Below are positions 28,913 through 36,813 of a stretch of 64,000 bases of DNA, one piece after another. Position numbers and translations under genes: made by a program. Below the pieces are notes generated by a model that was not told the origin of the DNA, searched no databases, and saw only the letters and a program-made list of their open reading frames with translations. Within the stretch, counting starts at the first letter, position 1; each line of letters opens with the position of its first letter. The stretch spans positions 434,001 through 498,000 of the forward strand of contig CAVYYD010000007.1 of NCBI GenBank assembly GCA_963772645.1. Reading direction: 5' to 3'. Origin of the DNA: DASSQJ01 sp963772645. GTDB lineage: Bacteria > Actinomycetota > Actinomycetes > Actinomycetales > Dermatophilaceae.

Positions 28913-29724
28913 GCTCGTCCCTCCCGCACTCCGGCGGACAGCTCGGTGGTCAGTGTGCGCAACGCCTCGAGGCGGTCCTCGAGTTCCCCGTCGCCGGAGA
29001 GCACCCGCACGAGCGCCGACCCGACGATGACGGCGTCGGCGTAGCCGGCGATCTCGGCGGCCTGGGCCCGGGTGGAGACGCCGAGCCCGATGCCGACGGG
29101 CAGGTCGCTGACGGCCCGGACCCGCGCGACGAGCCCCGCCGCATCCGCGTCGACGCTGTCCCGGGTGCCGGTGACGCCCATCGTCGACGCCGCGTAGACG
29201 AAGCCGCGGCACGCCGCGGTGACCTTCGCCAACCGCTCCGGGGTCGAGCTGGGGGCGACGAGGAAGATCCGGTCGAGCCCGTGGCGGTCGCTCGCCGCCA
29301 GCCACTCGCCGGCCTCCTCCGGGATCAGGTCGGGGGTGATCAGCCCCGCCCCACCGGCGGCGGCGAGGTCGGCGGCGAAGCGCTCGACCCCGCGGTGCAG
29401 GACGAGGTTCCAGTACGTCATCACCACCGGGGTGGCCCCGGCCTCGCGGACGACGGTCACGGCGGTGAAGACGTCGTCGACGCGGGTGCCCGCGGCCAGG
29501 GCGCCCGCCGTGGCCGCCTGGATCACCGGCCCGTCGATGACCGGGTCGCTGTACGGGACCCCGACCTCGACGAGGTCGCAGCCGGCCTCGACGAGGACCC
29601 GCATCGCCGCAAGCGAGCCCTCGAGGCCCGGGTGCCCGACCGGCAGGTAGCCGATGAGCGCGGCCCGGCCCTCGGCCCGGCAGCGGGCGAAGACCTCGGC
29701 GACGCCCGCGACGGCCGTGGTCAC
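28909..29724 (-). CDS. trpA: Tryptophan synthase alpha subunit
   Basis: TrpA cleaves indole-3-glycerol phosphate to indole, which is channelled to TrpB. The 271-residue TIM barrel has the catalytic Glu in DLVEVGVPYSDPVIDGPVIQ, the Asp in the same segment, and phosphate-loop motifs GIGLGVST and AVIVGSAL. The GTG start lies in a GTGA overlap with the trpB stop, and its own stop overlaps the MauE-like start in the same way. Length and motifs are normal. Confidence 0.96.
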   Translation of the reverse strand: MTTAVAGVAEVFARCRAEGRAALIGYLPVGHPGLEGSLAAMRVLVEAGCDLVEVGVPYSDPVIDGPVIQAATAGALAAGTRVDDVFTAVTVVREAGATPVVMTYWNLVLHRGVERFAADLAAAGGAGLITPDLIPEEAGEWLAASDRHGLDRIFLVAPSSTPERLAKVTAACRGFVYAASTMGVTGTRDSVDADAAGLVARVRAVSDLPVGIGLGVSTRAQAAEIAGYADAVIVGSALVRVLSGDGELEDRLEALRTLTTELSAGVREGRA

Positions 29725-30965
29725 CGCTCGCCGTCCCCGAGGAGGCCGAACCAGGCGGCGGCGGTGTGCATGTCCTTGTCCCCGCGCCCGGACAGGTTGA
29801 CCAGGACCAGGCCGTCCGGCCCGAGCTCGCGGCCGACCTCCATCGCCCCCACGAGGGCGTGCGCCGACTCCAGTGCCGGGATGATGCCCTCGGTGCGGCT
29901 CAGGAGGAGGAAGGCCTCCATGACCTGCTCGTCGGTGGCGTACCGGTACTCGGCCCGGCCGCTGTCGCGCAGGAACGCGTGCTCCGGCCCGACGCTCGGG
30001 TAGTCGAGCCCGGCCGACACCGAGTGCGACTCCACCGTCTGGCCGTCGGCGTCCTGCATGAGGTAGCTCATCGCGCCGTGGAGCACCCCGGGTGTCGCCG
30101 ACGCGAACCGGGCGGCGTGCCGCCCGGAGGCGATCCCCTCCCCGCCGGCCTCCACCCCGACGAGGCGCACCCCGGCGTCGGGCACGAACCGGTGGAAGAT
30201 GCCCATCGCGTTCGAACCGCCCCCGACGCAGGCGACGACGGCGTCGGGCAGTCGGCCGGTGAGCTCGAGGACCTGCTCGCGGGCCTCCTCGCCGATGATC
30301 TTGTGGAAGTCGCGGACCATCTCGGGGAACGGGTGCGGCCCGGTGACGGTGCCGATGACGTAGTGCGTGGTGGCGACGTTGGTGACCCAGTCGCGCAGCG
30401 CCTCGTTGATCGCGTCCTTGAGCGTCGCGGAGCCGTGCTCCACGGGGACGACCTCGGCGCCGAGGATCCTCATCCGCGCGACGTTGAGGGCCTGCCGCTC
30501 GGTGTCGACCCGGCCCATGTAGACGGTGCACTCCAGGCCCATCAGGGCGGCCGCGGTGGCGGTGGCCACGCCGTGCTGTCCGGCGCCGGTCTCGGCGATG
30601 ACCCGGGTCTTGCCCATCCGCTGGGCCAGCAGGGCCTGGGCGAGGACGTTGTTGATCTTGTGCGAGCCGGTGTGGTTGAGGTCCTCGCGCTTGAGGACCA
30701 CCCGTGCCCCACCGCAGTGCACGGCGAACCGCGGCACCTCGGTGATGATGCTGGGCCGACCGGTGTACGTGCGGTGCAGCCGGGCCAGCTCGTCCTGGAA
30801 CTCGGGGTCGACGGCGGCCTTCTGGCGCGCCTCGTCGAGCTGGTCGAGGGCGGGGACCAGCGCCTCGGGCACGTAGCGGCCCCCGAAGGCGCCGAAGCGG
30901 CCGGGCCGCTGGTCGACCGGCAGCTCCTCGACGGTGAGCTCGGGAGGGTGGTCGGCGGTGCTCAC
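29721..30965 (-). CDS. trpB: Tryptophan synthase beta subunit
   Basis: TrpB is the PLP enzyme that condenses indole with serine. The 414-residue protein starts STADHPPELTVEELPVDQRP and reaches GRFGAFGGRYVPEALVPALD. The PLP Lys is in NHTGSHKINNVLAQ (about residue 105). The substrate loop ETGAGQHGVATA and the phosphate-binding VGGGSNAMG are intact. Both ends show GTGA overlaps (with trpC upstream and trpA downstream), giving one coupled translation unit. Confidence 0.97.
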   Translation of the reverse strand: MSTADHPPELTVEELPVDQRPGRFGAFGGRYVPEALVPALDQLDEARQKAAVDPEFQDELARLHRTYTGRPSIITEVPRFAVHCGGARVVLKREDLNHTGSHKINNVLAQALLAQRMGKTRVIAETGAGQHGVATATAAALMGLECTVYMGRVDTERQALNVARMRILGAEVVPVEHGSATLKDAINEALRDWVTNVATTHYVIGTVTGPHPFPEMVRDFHKIIGEEAREQVLELTGRLPDAVVACVGGGSNAMGIFHRFVPDAGVRLVGVEAGGEGIASGRHAARFASATPGVLHGAMSYLMQDADGQTVESHSVSAGLDYPSVGPEHAFLRDSGRAEYRYATDEQVMEAFLLLSRTEGIIPALESAHALVGAMEVGRELGPDGLVLVNLSGRGDKDMHTAAAWFGLLGDGER

Positions 30966-31762
30966 GGGGCCTCCTGCGGCGCGCCGGCCGCGACGATGGC
31001 GGCCGCGGCCGCTCGGGGCTCGCCGGTACGGACGAGGGCCTCGCCGACGAGCACGGCATCGGCCCCCTGGCTCGCGTACGCGGCGGCGTCGTGCGCCCCC
31101 GCGATGCCCGACTCGGCGACGGTGACGCATCCGTCGGGGATGAGCGGGCGGAGCCGGGAGAAGGTGTCGGGGTGGACCTCCAGGGTCCTCAGGTCGCGCG
31201 CGTTGACCCCGATGACCGCGGCGCCGAGGTCGACCGCGCGCTGGGTCTGGTCTTCGTCGTGGACCTCGACGAGCGCGGTCATGCCGAGGGCGCCGGCCCC
31301 GGCGAGCAGCCGGCCGAGGAGGTCGTCGTCGAGGGCGGCGACGATGAGCAGGACGAGGTCGGCGCCGTGGGCCCGCGCCTCCCACAGCTGGTACTCGGTG
31401 ACGAGGAAGTCCTTGCGCAGCACCGGGACGTCGACCGCCGTGCGGACGGTGTCGAGGTCGTCCAGGCTGCCGCCGAACCGGCGGCGCTCGGTGAGCACCG
31501 AGATGCAGGTCGCCCCGCCGTCGGCGTACGCGCGGGCGAGCGCGGCCGGGTCGGGGATCGCCGCGATCGGGCCCTTGCTCGGGCTGGACCGCTTGACCTC
31601 GGCGATGAGCGAGAGGCCCGGTCGGCGCAGCGCGGCCTCGGCGTCGAGGGCCGGGGGTCGCGCGGAGACGGCGTGCTCGAGGGCCCCGCGGGAGGTGTGG
31701 TGCTCCCGCTCGGCGAGGTCCTCGCGGACGCCGGCGACGATGGAGTCGAGGACGCTGGACAC
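30962..31762 (-). CDS. trpC: Indole-3-glycerol phosphate synthase
   Basis: TrpC closes the indole ring from carboxyphenylaminodeoxyribulose phosphate. The 266-residue TIM barrel has the signature LIAEVKRSSPSKGPI (catalytic Lys) near residue 51. VLRKDFLVTEYQLWEARA, VIGVNARDLRTLEV and VTVAESGI follow. There is no TrpF domain, so phosphoribosylanthranilate isomerase must come from elsewhere (PriA/HisA in many actinobacteria). The ATG lies 8 bases after the small HGxxPAAW gene, and its stop overlaps trpB. Confidence 0.96.
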   Translation of the reverse strand: MSSVLDSIVAGVREDLAEREHHTSRGALEHAVSARPPALDAEAALRRPGLSLIAEVKRSSPSKGPIAAIPDPAALARAYADGGATCISVLTERRRFGGSLDDLDTVRTAVDVPVLRKDFLVTEYQLWEARAHGADLVLLIVAALDDDLLGRLLAGAGALGMTALVEVHDEDQTQRAVDLGAAVIGVNARDLRTLEVHPDTFSRLRPLIPDGCVTVAESGIAGAHDAAAYASQGADAVLVGEALVRTGEPRAAAAAIVAAGAPQEAP

Positions 31763-31770
31763 GGGAGGGG

Positions 31771-31998
31771 TCAGTGCACCGACGGCGAGGTGTCGCGGTC
31801 GCGGCTCGCCGCACCGTACCCGGCCATCGAGAGCACCTTGCCGGCGATGACGCCGACGACGGCCAGCGCGGCACCGCCGACGAAGAGCCAGACGTTGGGG
31901 AAGGCGACCGCGAGGGACATGACGGCGGCGGCGACGATGCAGATGGTCACCGCGGTCCAGGCGGCGACGCTGTGGCCGTGGTTGTCGTGCTCTTCCAT
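31771..31998 (-). CDS. Small HGxxPAAW-family membrane protein of the trp operon
   Basis: This 75-residue protein has the N-terminal MEEHDNHGHSVAAWTAVTIC, which holds the HG-x-AAW motif of a small actinobacterial family found beside trpC. Two hydrophobic segments follow (IVAAAVMSLAVAF and WLFVGGAALAVVGVIAGKVL). It lies between the Trp-associated membrane protein and trpC, with 64 bases upstream and 8 downstream. GAGGA about 10 bases before the ATG supports this start. The function is unknown; linkage to trp genes is the only clue. Confidence 0.8.
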   Translation of the reverse strand: MEEHDNHGHSVAAWTAVTICIVAAAVMSLAVAFPNVWLFVGGAALAVVGVIAGKVLSMAGYGAASRDRDTSPSVH

Positions 31999-32062
31999 CG
32001 GGTGCAGTCCTCGCTGGGCTCGGAGGGAGGTGGGCGCGCGGGTGCGGCCCCCGACGATTGTG

Positions 32063-32662
32063 TCAGGTCGGACGGTCCTCGCCCACGTCGGTCGGGTCGC
32101 GACCGGCACTCAGCTCGTCCCAGGCGCTGGCGACCCGCTCGCCGCGGGGGCCGCCGACGTGGTCCTCCGCCGGCACCTCGTAGCGGCGTGAGAGGCCGCC
32201 CCAGCGCCGCGTCCCGGCGACCGCCCCCACCAGCGCGACCGTGGCGAGGGCGAGGGCGCCGAGCGCGACCCAGGGCCACGCCGTGGGGTGGGCGACCGAC
32301 TCCACGCTCCCGGTGCGGCCGACCCGGGAGGCTGCGACCGGCCCGAGGACGCCGGCGGGGTCGGCGATGACCCGGACGGCGAGCACGACGGCGCCGGCGA
32401 GGACAGCGGCCCAGGCGAGGAGCGCGACGACGCGGGCGACCCGGCCGGTGGCCACGACCGCGACCGCGGCGGCGGCGAGCACGAGGGCGAGAGCGGACAG
32501 GCCGGGCGCCACCTCGGCGCCCGTGGCGCTGACCCGGGTCGCCCCGAGGACCGCGTCGTCCACGGCGCCGGTGACCCAGGGGCGGAAGCCGGCGGCGAGC
32601 AGCCCCCCGGCCCCGACGAGGGCCAGCAGGACCACCGGTCCCTTGGCTGACAGGCCCCTCAC
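32063..32662 (-). CDS. Trp biosynthesis-associated membrane protein
   Basis: This 199-residue protein with four predicted helices matches the actinobacterial family of trp-operon-associated membrane proteins. It has a first helix KGPVVLLALVGAGGLLAAGF then RPWVTG, two central helices, and ASRVGRTGSVESVAHPTAWP before the last helix. The GTG start overlaps the trpE stop (GTGA). A role in anthranilate or tryptophan transport is often guessed from location, but nothing in the sequence proves it. The last 40 residues are polar and cytoplasmic-looking. Confidence 0.84.
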   Translation of the reverse strand: MRGLSAKGPVVLLALVGAGGLLAAGFRPWVTGAVDDAVLGATRVSATGAEVAPGLSALALVLAAAAVAVVATGRVARVVALLAWAAVLAGAVVLAVRVIADPAGVLGPVAASRVGRTGSVESVAHPTAWPWVALGALALATVALVGAVAGTRRWGGLSRRYEVPAEDHVGGPRGERVASAWDELSAGRDPTDVGEDRPT

Positions 32663-34227
32663 GTGACCGTCCGTAGTGCGCCGGCGGTGGCGACGGCGCG
32701 CAGGGCGGCCGTGGCCTTGGCGACGCACTCCTCGTGCTCGCGGGCCGGGACGGAGTCGGCGACGATGCCGGCACCGGCCTGGACGTGGGCGACCCCGTCC
32801 TTGACGACGGCGGTGCGGATCGCGATCGCCATGTCGAGGTCGCCGTGGAAGTCCAGGTAGCCCACGACCCCGCCGTAGATGCCACGCCGGGACGGCTCGT
32901 ACCGTTCGATGAGGGCGAGCGCGCGCGGCTTCGGCGCCCCGGAGAGGGTGCCGGCCGGGAAGGTCGCGACGAGCACGTCGTAGGCGTCGACACCCGGTCG
33001 GGTCGCCCCGACCACGGTGGACTCCAGGTGCATGACGTGGCTGTAGCGGCGGACGTCCATGAACTCGACGACCTCCACCGTGCCGGGCCGGCACACGCGC
33101 TGGAGGTCGTTGCGGCCGAGGTCGACGAGCATGACGTGCTCGGCGCGCTCCTTGGGGTCGGCGAGGAGATCCTCGGCGAGCCGGACGTCGTCCTCGGGCG
33201 TCTTCCCCCGCGGCCGGGAGCCGGCGATGGGGTGGGTGATGGCCCGCTCGCCGGTGACCCGGACCAGCGCTTCGGGCGAGCTGCCGACGACGGAGTAGGT
33301 CGAGCCGTCGGGGGCCGGCAGCCGGAGGAGGTACATGTAGGGGCTCGGGTTGGCGGCCCGCAGGGCCCGGTAGACCTCGAGCGGGTCGGCCGGGCAGTCC
33401 AGCGAGAAGCGCTGGGACAGGACGACCTGGAACACCTCTCCGGCGCGGATGTCCTCCTTGGCGCGCTCGACGACCTCCTCGTACCGCTCGCGCGTGGTGT
33501 TCGAGCGCACCCCGGCCATCGAGTCCTCGACGGCGGCCCCGTCGACGACCGCCACGGTGCTCTCGGCGGGCGCCGCGAGGGCGCGGGTCATGGCGTCCAG
33601 GCGCGCCACGGCATCCGCCCAGGCCTGCTCGACCCGCTCGTCGGTGTCGTCGTAGTTGACCGCGTTGGCGACGAGGAGGATGGAGCCGTCGGTGTGGTCG
33701 AGGACGGCGAGGTCGGTGGCCAGGGCCATCCCCAGCTCGGGGAGCCCGAGCTCGTCCGGCAGCTCACCGGGGACCCGTTCCCAACGGCGGACCGCGTCGT
33801 AGGAGATCACCCCGACCATGCCGCCGGTCAGCGGGGGCAGCCCGGCGATCGGCGGGGTCGCGAGCACCTCCATCGTCGCGCGCAGCGCCTCCGTCGGCGA
33901 GCCGGTGGTCGGCACCCCGGCCGGCGGCTCGCCGACCCAGTGGACCTCGCCGTCCTTCTCGGTCAGGGTGGCTCGGCTCGCCGCCCCGACGATGGACCAG
34001 CGCGACCACACTCCCCCGTGCTCGGCCGACTCGAGGAGGAAGGTGCCGGGCCGCTCGGCGGCGAGCTTGCGGTAGACCCCGACGGGGGTCTCGGCGTCCC
34101 CCATCAGCCGGCGCACGACCGGGATGACGCGCCGGTCGCGGGCCAGGACGCCGAACACGTCGAGCCCGGGCCAGGTCTGCCCGTAGCCGAGCTGCGGGGT
34201 CTCGGCGGCCGGCGTGCCGGGGGTCAT
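32659..34227 (-). CDS. trpE: Anthranilate synthase component I
   Basis: TrpE makes anthranilate from chorismate with ammonia from a glutamine amidotransferase (TrpG, not in this window). The 522-residue protein has the tryptophan feedback motif TFLLESAEHGG (LLES, about residue 60). The chorismate-binding core has FQVVLSQRF, PSPYMYLLRL, GSSPEALVRV, PIAGSRPRGKTPEDD and FPAGTLSGAPKPRA. The ATG overlaps the hisI stop (ATGA), so trpE is tied to a histidine gene. No Trp-rich leader peptide precedes it, arguing against classical attenuation directly at trpE. Confidence 0.96.
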   Translation of the reverse strand: MTPGTPAAETPQLGYGQTWPGLDVFGVLARDRRVIPVVRRLMGDAETPVGVYRKLAAERPGTFLLESAEHGGVWSRWSIVGAASRATLTEKDGEVHWVGEPPAGVPTTGSPTEALRATMEVLATPPIAGLPPLTGGMVGVISYDAVRRWERVPGELPDELGLPELGMALATDLAVLDHTDGSILLVANAVNYDDTDERVEQAWADAVARLDAMTRALAAPAESTVAVVDGAAVEDSMAGVRSNTTRERYEEVVERAKEDIRAGEVFQVVLSQRFSLDCPADPLEVYRALRAANPSPYMYLLRLPAPDGSTYSVVGSSPEALVRVTGERAITHPIAGSRPRGKTPEDDVRLAEDLLADPKERAEHVMLVDLGRNDLQRVCRPGTVEVVEFMDVRRYSHVMHLESTVVGATRPGVDAYDVLVATFPAGTLSGAPKPRALALIERYEPSRRGIYGGVVGYLDFHGDLDMAIAIRTAVVKDGVAHVQAGAGIVADSVPAREHEECVAKATAALRAVATAGALRTVT

Positions 34228-34598
34228 GGTGTGCCGCCCCCGACGAGCGCGCCGAGGTCGCCGGCGTCGAAGCACGTGCGGTCGCCGGTGTGGCAGGCGG
34301 CGCCGACCTGGTCGACCCGGACGAGCAGGGCGTCGCCGTCGCAGTCCAGGGCCACCGAGCGCACGTGCTGGACGTGCCCGGAGGTGTCGCCCTTGCGCCA
34401 GTACTCGCGGCGGCTGCGTGACCAGAACGTCACGCGCCCCTCGGTGAGGGTCCGCCGCAGCGCCTCGTCGTCCATCCAGCCGAGCATGAGCACCTCCCCG
34501 GTGTCGTGCTGCTGGACGATCGCGGCGACGAGCCCGGCGGCGTCACGGGTCAGGCGCGCGGCGACGGCGGGGTCGAGGACGTCGGGGGTCGCGGGCAC
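34224..34598 (-). CDS. hisI: Phosphoribosyl-AMP cyclohydrolase
   Basis: HisI opens the purine ring of phosphoribosyl-AMP, the third step of histidine synthesis. The 124-residue protein has VLMLGWMDDEALRRTLTEG, FWSRSRREYWRKGDTSGHVQ, the metal ligands in LDCDGDALL (Asp/Cys) and the Zn-site Cys in GAACHTGDRTCF. HisE is separate (at 40541). GTG at 34598 follows a weak CAGAAT box by 6 bases, so the hisI-trpE transcript may be leaderless. It heads the long operon that continues through trp. Confidence 0.95.
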   Translation of the reverse strand: MPATPDVLDPAVAARLTRDAAGLVAAIVQQHDTGEVLMLGWMDDEALRRTLTEGRVTFWSRSRREYWRKGDTSGHVQHVRSVALDCDGDALLVRVDQVGAACHTGDRTCFDAGDLGALVGGGTP

Positions 34599-34604
34599 CC
34601 GGTC

Positions 34605-34610
34605 ATTCTG
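34605..34610 (-). promoter_or_regulatory. Weak -10 box (CAGAAT) for the hisI-trp operon
   Basis: CAGAAT lies 6 bases before the hisI GTG. It keeps the A and final T of the TANNNT consensus but lacks the first T, so support is weak. Confidence 0.28.
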
Positions 34611-34734
34611 CCGCGCCGCGGGGCTGCGGGTCGTACGGGCCCTCCCCGCGGACGGCCGGGGACCCGCGGGCCCAGGATCCCGGCCCGGAGCCGGCGTCCA
34701 AGGTTCGCGGAGGCGATCTCCCGGGGGCACCGCG

Positions 34735-34740
34735 CATGAT
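34735..34740 (+). promoter_or_regulatory. Weak -10 box (CATGAT) before the TIGR03085-like gene
   Basis: CATGAT is followed by 6 bases and the ATG at 34747, again the spacing expected for a leaderless mRNA. Confidence 0.3.
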
Positions 34741-34746
34741 GGGGCC

Positions 34747-35400
34747 ATGACGACCGACACCCACACCACCGTCGCGCGCTCCGAACGGCACGCCCTGTGC
34801 GACACCTTCCTCGAGGTCGGGCCGGACGCCCCGACCCTGTGCGACCCGTGGCGGGCCCGCGAGCTCGCGGCGCACCTCGTCGTGCGGGAGCGCCGCCCGG
34901 ACCTCGCGGCCGGCCTGGTCCTGCCCGCCCTCGCGGGACGGCTCGAGAGGGCGCAGGCCGAGCTCGCGGCGGGTGACTGGGAGACGCTGGTGCGCACCGT
35001 GCGGTCGGGCCCGCCGCGCTGGTCCCCGACCCGCATCGACGCGCTCGACGGCCTCGTCAACACCGTCGAGATGATCGTCCACCACGAGGACGTGCTGCGC
35101 GGCGACGGCGTGGCGGGACCGCGCCGGGAGATCCCCGACGCCACGGCGCGGGCGGCCTTCGCGGCGCTGCGGAAGTCCGCCGGGATGATGTTCCGCCGCT
35201 CTCCCGTCGGCGTGCGGCTGGTGGCGCCCGGGCGCGGGCCGGTGACGGCCGGTCCGGCCGGCCGGGTCGTCACCGTGTCTGGCGAGCCCATCGAGCTGCT
35301 CCTCGTCGGCTACGGCCGCCTCCGGGTGGCGCAGGTGGAGCTCGAGGGAGCGCCCGAGGACGTCGAGGCGCTGCGCGGCGCCGAGCTCGGCTTCAGCTGA
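34747..35400 (+). CDS. TIGR03085-type putative metal-binding protein (DinB/maleylpyruvate isomerase-like)
   Basis: This 217-residue protein resembles the actinobacterial TIGR03085 family within the DinB-like four-helix metal proteins. It has LCDPWRARELAAHLVVRERR near the N-terminus with a conserved His. IDALDGLVNTVEMIVHHEDV provides further His/Glu ligands, and the C-terminal half has GPAGRVVTVSGEPIELLLVG with YGR. Related enzymes use mycothiol as cofactor, but the reaction here is unknown. It is transcribed alone, divergent from hisI and convergent with hisF. Confidence 0.82.
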   Translation: MTTDTHTTVARSERHALCDTFLEVGPDAPTLCDPWRARELAAHLVVRERRPDLAAGLVLPALAGRLERAQAELAAGDWETLVRTVRSGPPRWSPTRIDALDGLVNTVEMIVHHEDVLRGDGVAGPRREIPDATARAAFAALRKSAGMMFRRSPVGVRLVAPGRGPVTAGPAGRVVTVSGEPIELLLVGYGRLRVAQVELEGAPEDVEALRGAELGFS

Positions 35401-35418
35401 CGGACCCGGCGGTGCCGG

Positions 35419-36192
35419 TCAGCGGACGGGGAGGCCGTCCGCCGCCAGGGCTGCCTTGACCTCGGCGATGGTGAGGTCGCCGAAGTGGAAGACGCTGGCC
35501 GCGAGGACGGCGTCGGCGCCCGCCTCGACGGCCCGCGGGAAGTGCTCCGCGACGCCGGCCCCTCCCGAGGCGATGACCGGAATGGTCACCTCGGCGCGCA
35601 CCAGCCGGATCAGCTCGAGGTCGAAGCCGGCCCGCGTGCCGTCGGCGTCCATCGAGTTGAGCAGGATCTCCCCGGCCCCCAGCTCCGCGGCGCGCGCGCA
35701 CCACTGCACGGCGTCGATGCCGGTGCCGGCCCGGCCCCCGTGCGTCGTCACCTCGAACCCCCCGGCGAGGTGTCCCGCGTCGTCCCGGCGGCGCCGCACG
35801 TCCGCGGAGAGGACGAGCACCTGGGCGCCGAACCGGTCGGCGGTCTCGGCGATCAGCTCGGGCCGGGCGATGGCGGCGGTGTTGACGCCGACCTTGTCGG
35901 CGCCGGCCCGCAGCAGCCGGTCGACGTCGGCGACCGTGCGCACGCCCCCACCGACGGTCAGCGGGATGAAGACCTCCTCGGCGGTGCGCGCGACGACGTC
36001 GTACATGGTCTCGCGGTCTCCGCTGCTCGCCGTGACGTCGAGGAAGGTCAGCTCGTCCGCCCCCTGTTCGCCGTACCGGCGGGCCAGCTCGACGGGGTCG
36101 CCGGCGTCGCGCAGACCCCGGAAGTTGACCCCCTTCACGACGCGCCCGGCGTCGACGTCGAGGCACGGGATGACGCGGACGGCCACGGGCAT
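35419..36192 (-). CDS. hisF: Imidazole glycerol phosphate synthase, cyclase subunit
   Basis: HisF uses ammonia from HisH to turn PRFAR into imidazole glycerol phosphate and AICAR. The 257-residue barrel starts VAVRVIPCLDVDAGRVVKGV, with the first catalytic Asp, and has FLDVTASSGDRETM, IPLTVGGGVRTVADV, LLNSMDADGTRAGFD (second catalytic Asp) and IPVIASGGAG. hisH is not in this window. The ATG is 6 bases after TACCAT, and only 33 bases separate it from the divergent kinase start. Confidence 0.96.
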   Translation of the reverse strand: MPVAVRVIPCLDVDAGRVVKGVNFRGLRDAGDPVELARRYGEQGADELTFLDVTASSGDRETMYDVVARTAEEVFIPLTVGGGVRTVADVDRLLRAGADKVGVNTAAIARPELIAETADRFGAQVLVLSADVRRRRDDAGHLAGGFEVTTHGGRAGTGIDAVQWCARAAELGAGEILLNSMDADGTRAGFDLELIRLVRAEVTIPVIASGGAGVAEHFPRAVEAGADAVLAASVFHFGDLTIAEVKAALAADGLPVR

Positions 36193-36198
36193 GGCCAG

Positions 36199-36204
36199 AT
36201 GGTA
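36199..36204 (-). promoter_or_regulatory. -10 box (TACCAT) for hisF
   Basis: TACCAT, then 6 bases (CTGGCC), then ATG at 36192. Confidence 0.5.
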
Positions 36205-36212
36205 GCCAGCAC

Positions 36213-36218
36213 TACGAT
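36213..36218 (+). promoter_or_regulatory. -10 box (TACGAT) for the P-loop kinase gene
   Basis: TACGAT, then 7 bases (CGCGACC), then ATG at 36226. Confidence 0.5.
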
Positions 36219-36225
36219 CGCGACC

Positions 36226-36813
36226 ATGGCCCTCCCACCGGTCGAGCCGGCCCCGGGCCTGCCCGCGGCCGAGGCGCTCGGGGCGGTGCTCGTGGCCCTC
36301 CGGCGGGCCCGTCCGCGGCCGACCGGCCCCCTCGTCGTCGGCGTCGACGGGCGCAGCGGCGCCGGCAAGTCCGTGTTCGCCGATGCCCTCGCCGACCGGC
36401 TGGGCTGCCCGGTGCTGCGGCTCGACGACGTCTACCCCGGCTGGGACGGGCTCGCCGAGGGGGTCCGCTCCGTCACCGAGGAGGTCCTCGAGCCGCTGTC
36501 CCGCGGCGAGCCGGCATCCCACCCGACGTGGGACTGGGCCACCGACCGGCCCGGCCCCCGACGGTCCGTCGACCCGACACCGCTGCTCGTCCTCGAGGGG
36601 TGCGGGGCGCTCGCGCCCGGCCCGGCCGAGCAGGTCGCGGTGTCGGTCTGGGTCGAGGCTCGGGACGAGGTGCGCCGCGAGCGGGCGCTGGCCCGGGACG
36701 GGGACAGCTACGCACCGCACTGGGACCGCTGGGCCCGCCAGGAGGAGGCGCTGCTCGCCCGGCACCACCCCGCCGCGAGCGCCGACGTCGTCGTCCGCAC
36801 GGACCTGCCGTGA
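36226..36813 (+). CDS. P-loop kinase of the uridine kinase-like type
   Basis: This 195-residue cytoplasmic NTPase has a Walker A VVGVDGRSGAGKSVFADALA (about residues 40-59). LRLDDVYPGWDGL follows and resembles the substrate-binding Asp segment of uridine/phosphoribulokinase-type enzymes. LLVLEGCGAL and VWVEARDEVRRERALARDG form the lid region. The substrate is not identified; nucleosides or small alcohols are family precedents. It is coupled by a GTGA overlap to the following membrane protein and diverges from hisF. Confidence 0.8.
   Translation: MALPPVEPAPGLPAAEALGAVLVALRRARPRPTGPLVVGVDGRSGAGKSVFADALADRLGCPVLRLDDVYPGWDGLAEGVRSVTEEVLEPLSRGEPASHPTWDWATDRPGPRRSVDPTPLLVLEGCGALAPGPAEQVAVSVWVEARDEVRRERALARDGDSYAPHWDRWARQEEALLARHHPAASADVVVRTDLP

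Noticed and set aside
34224..34598. Trp attenuator or leader peptide in front of trpE
   Set aside because: trpE overlaps hisI by 4 bases, leaving no leader, and no Trp-codon cluster precedes hisI.
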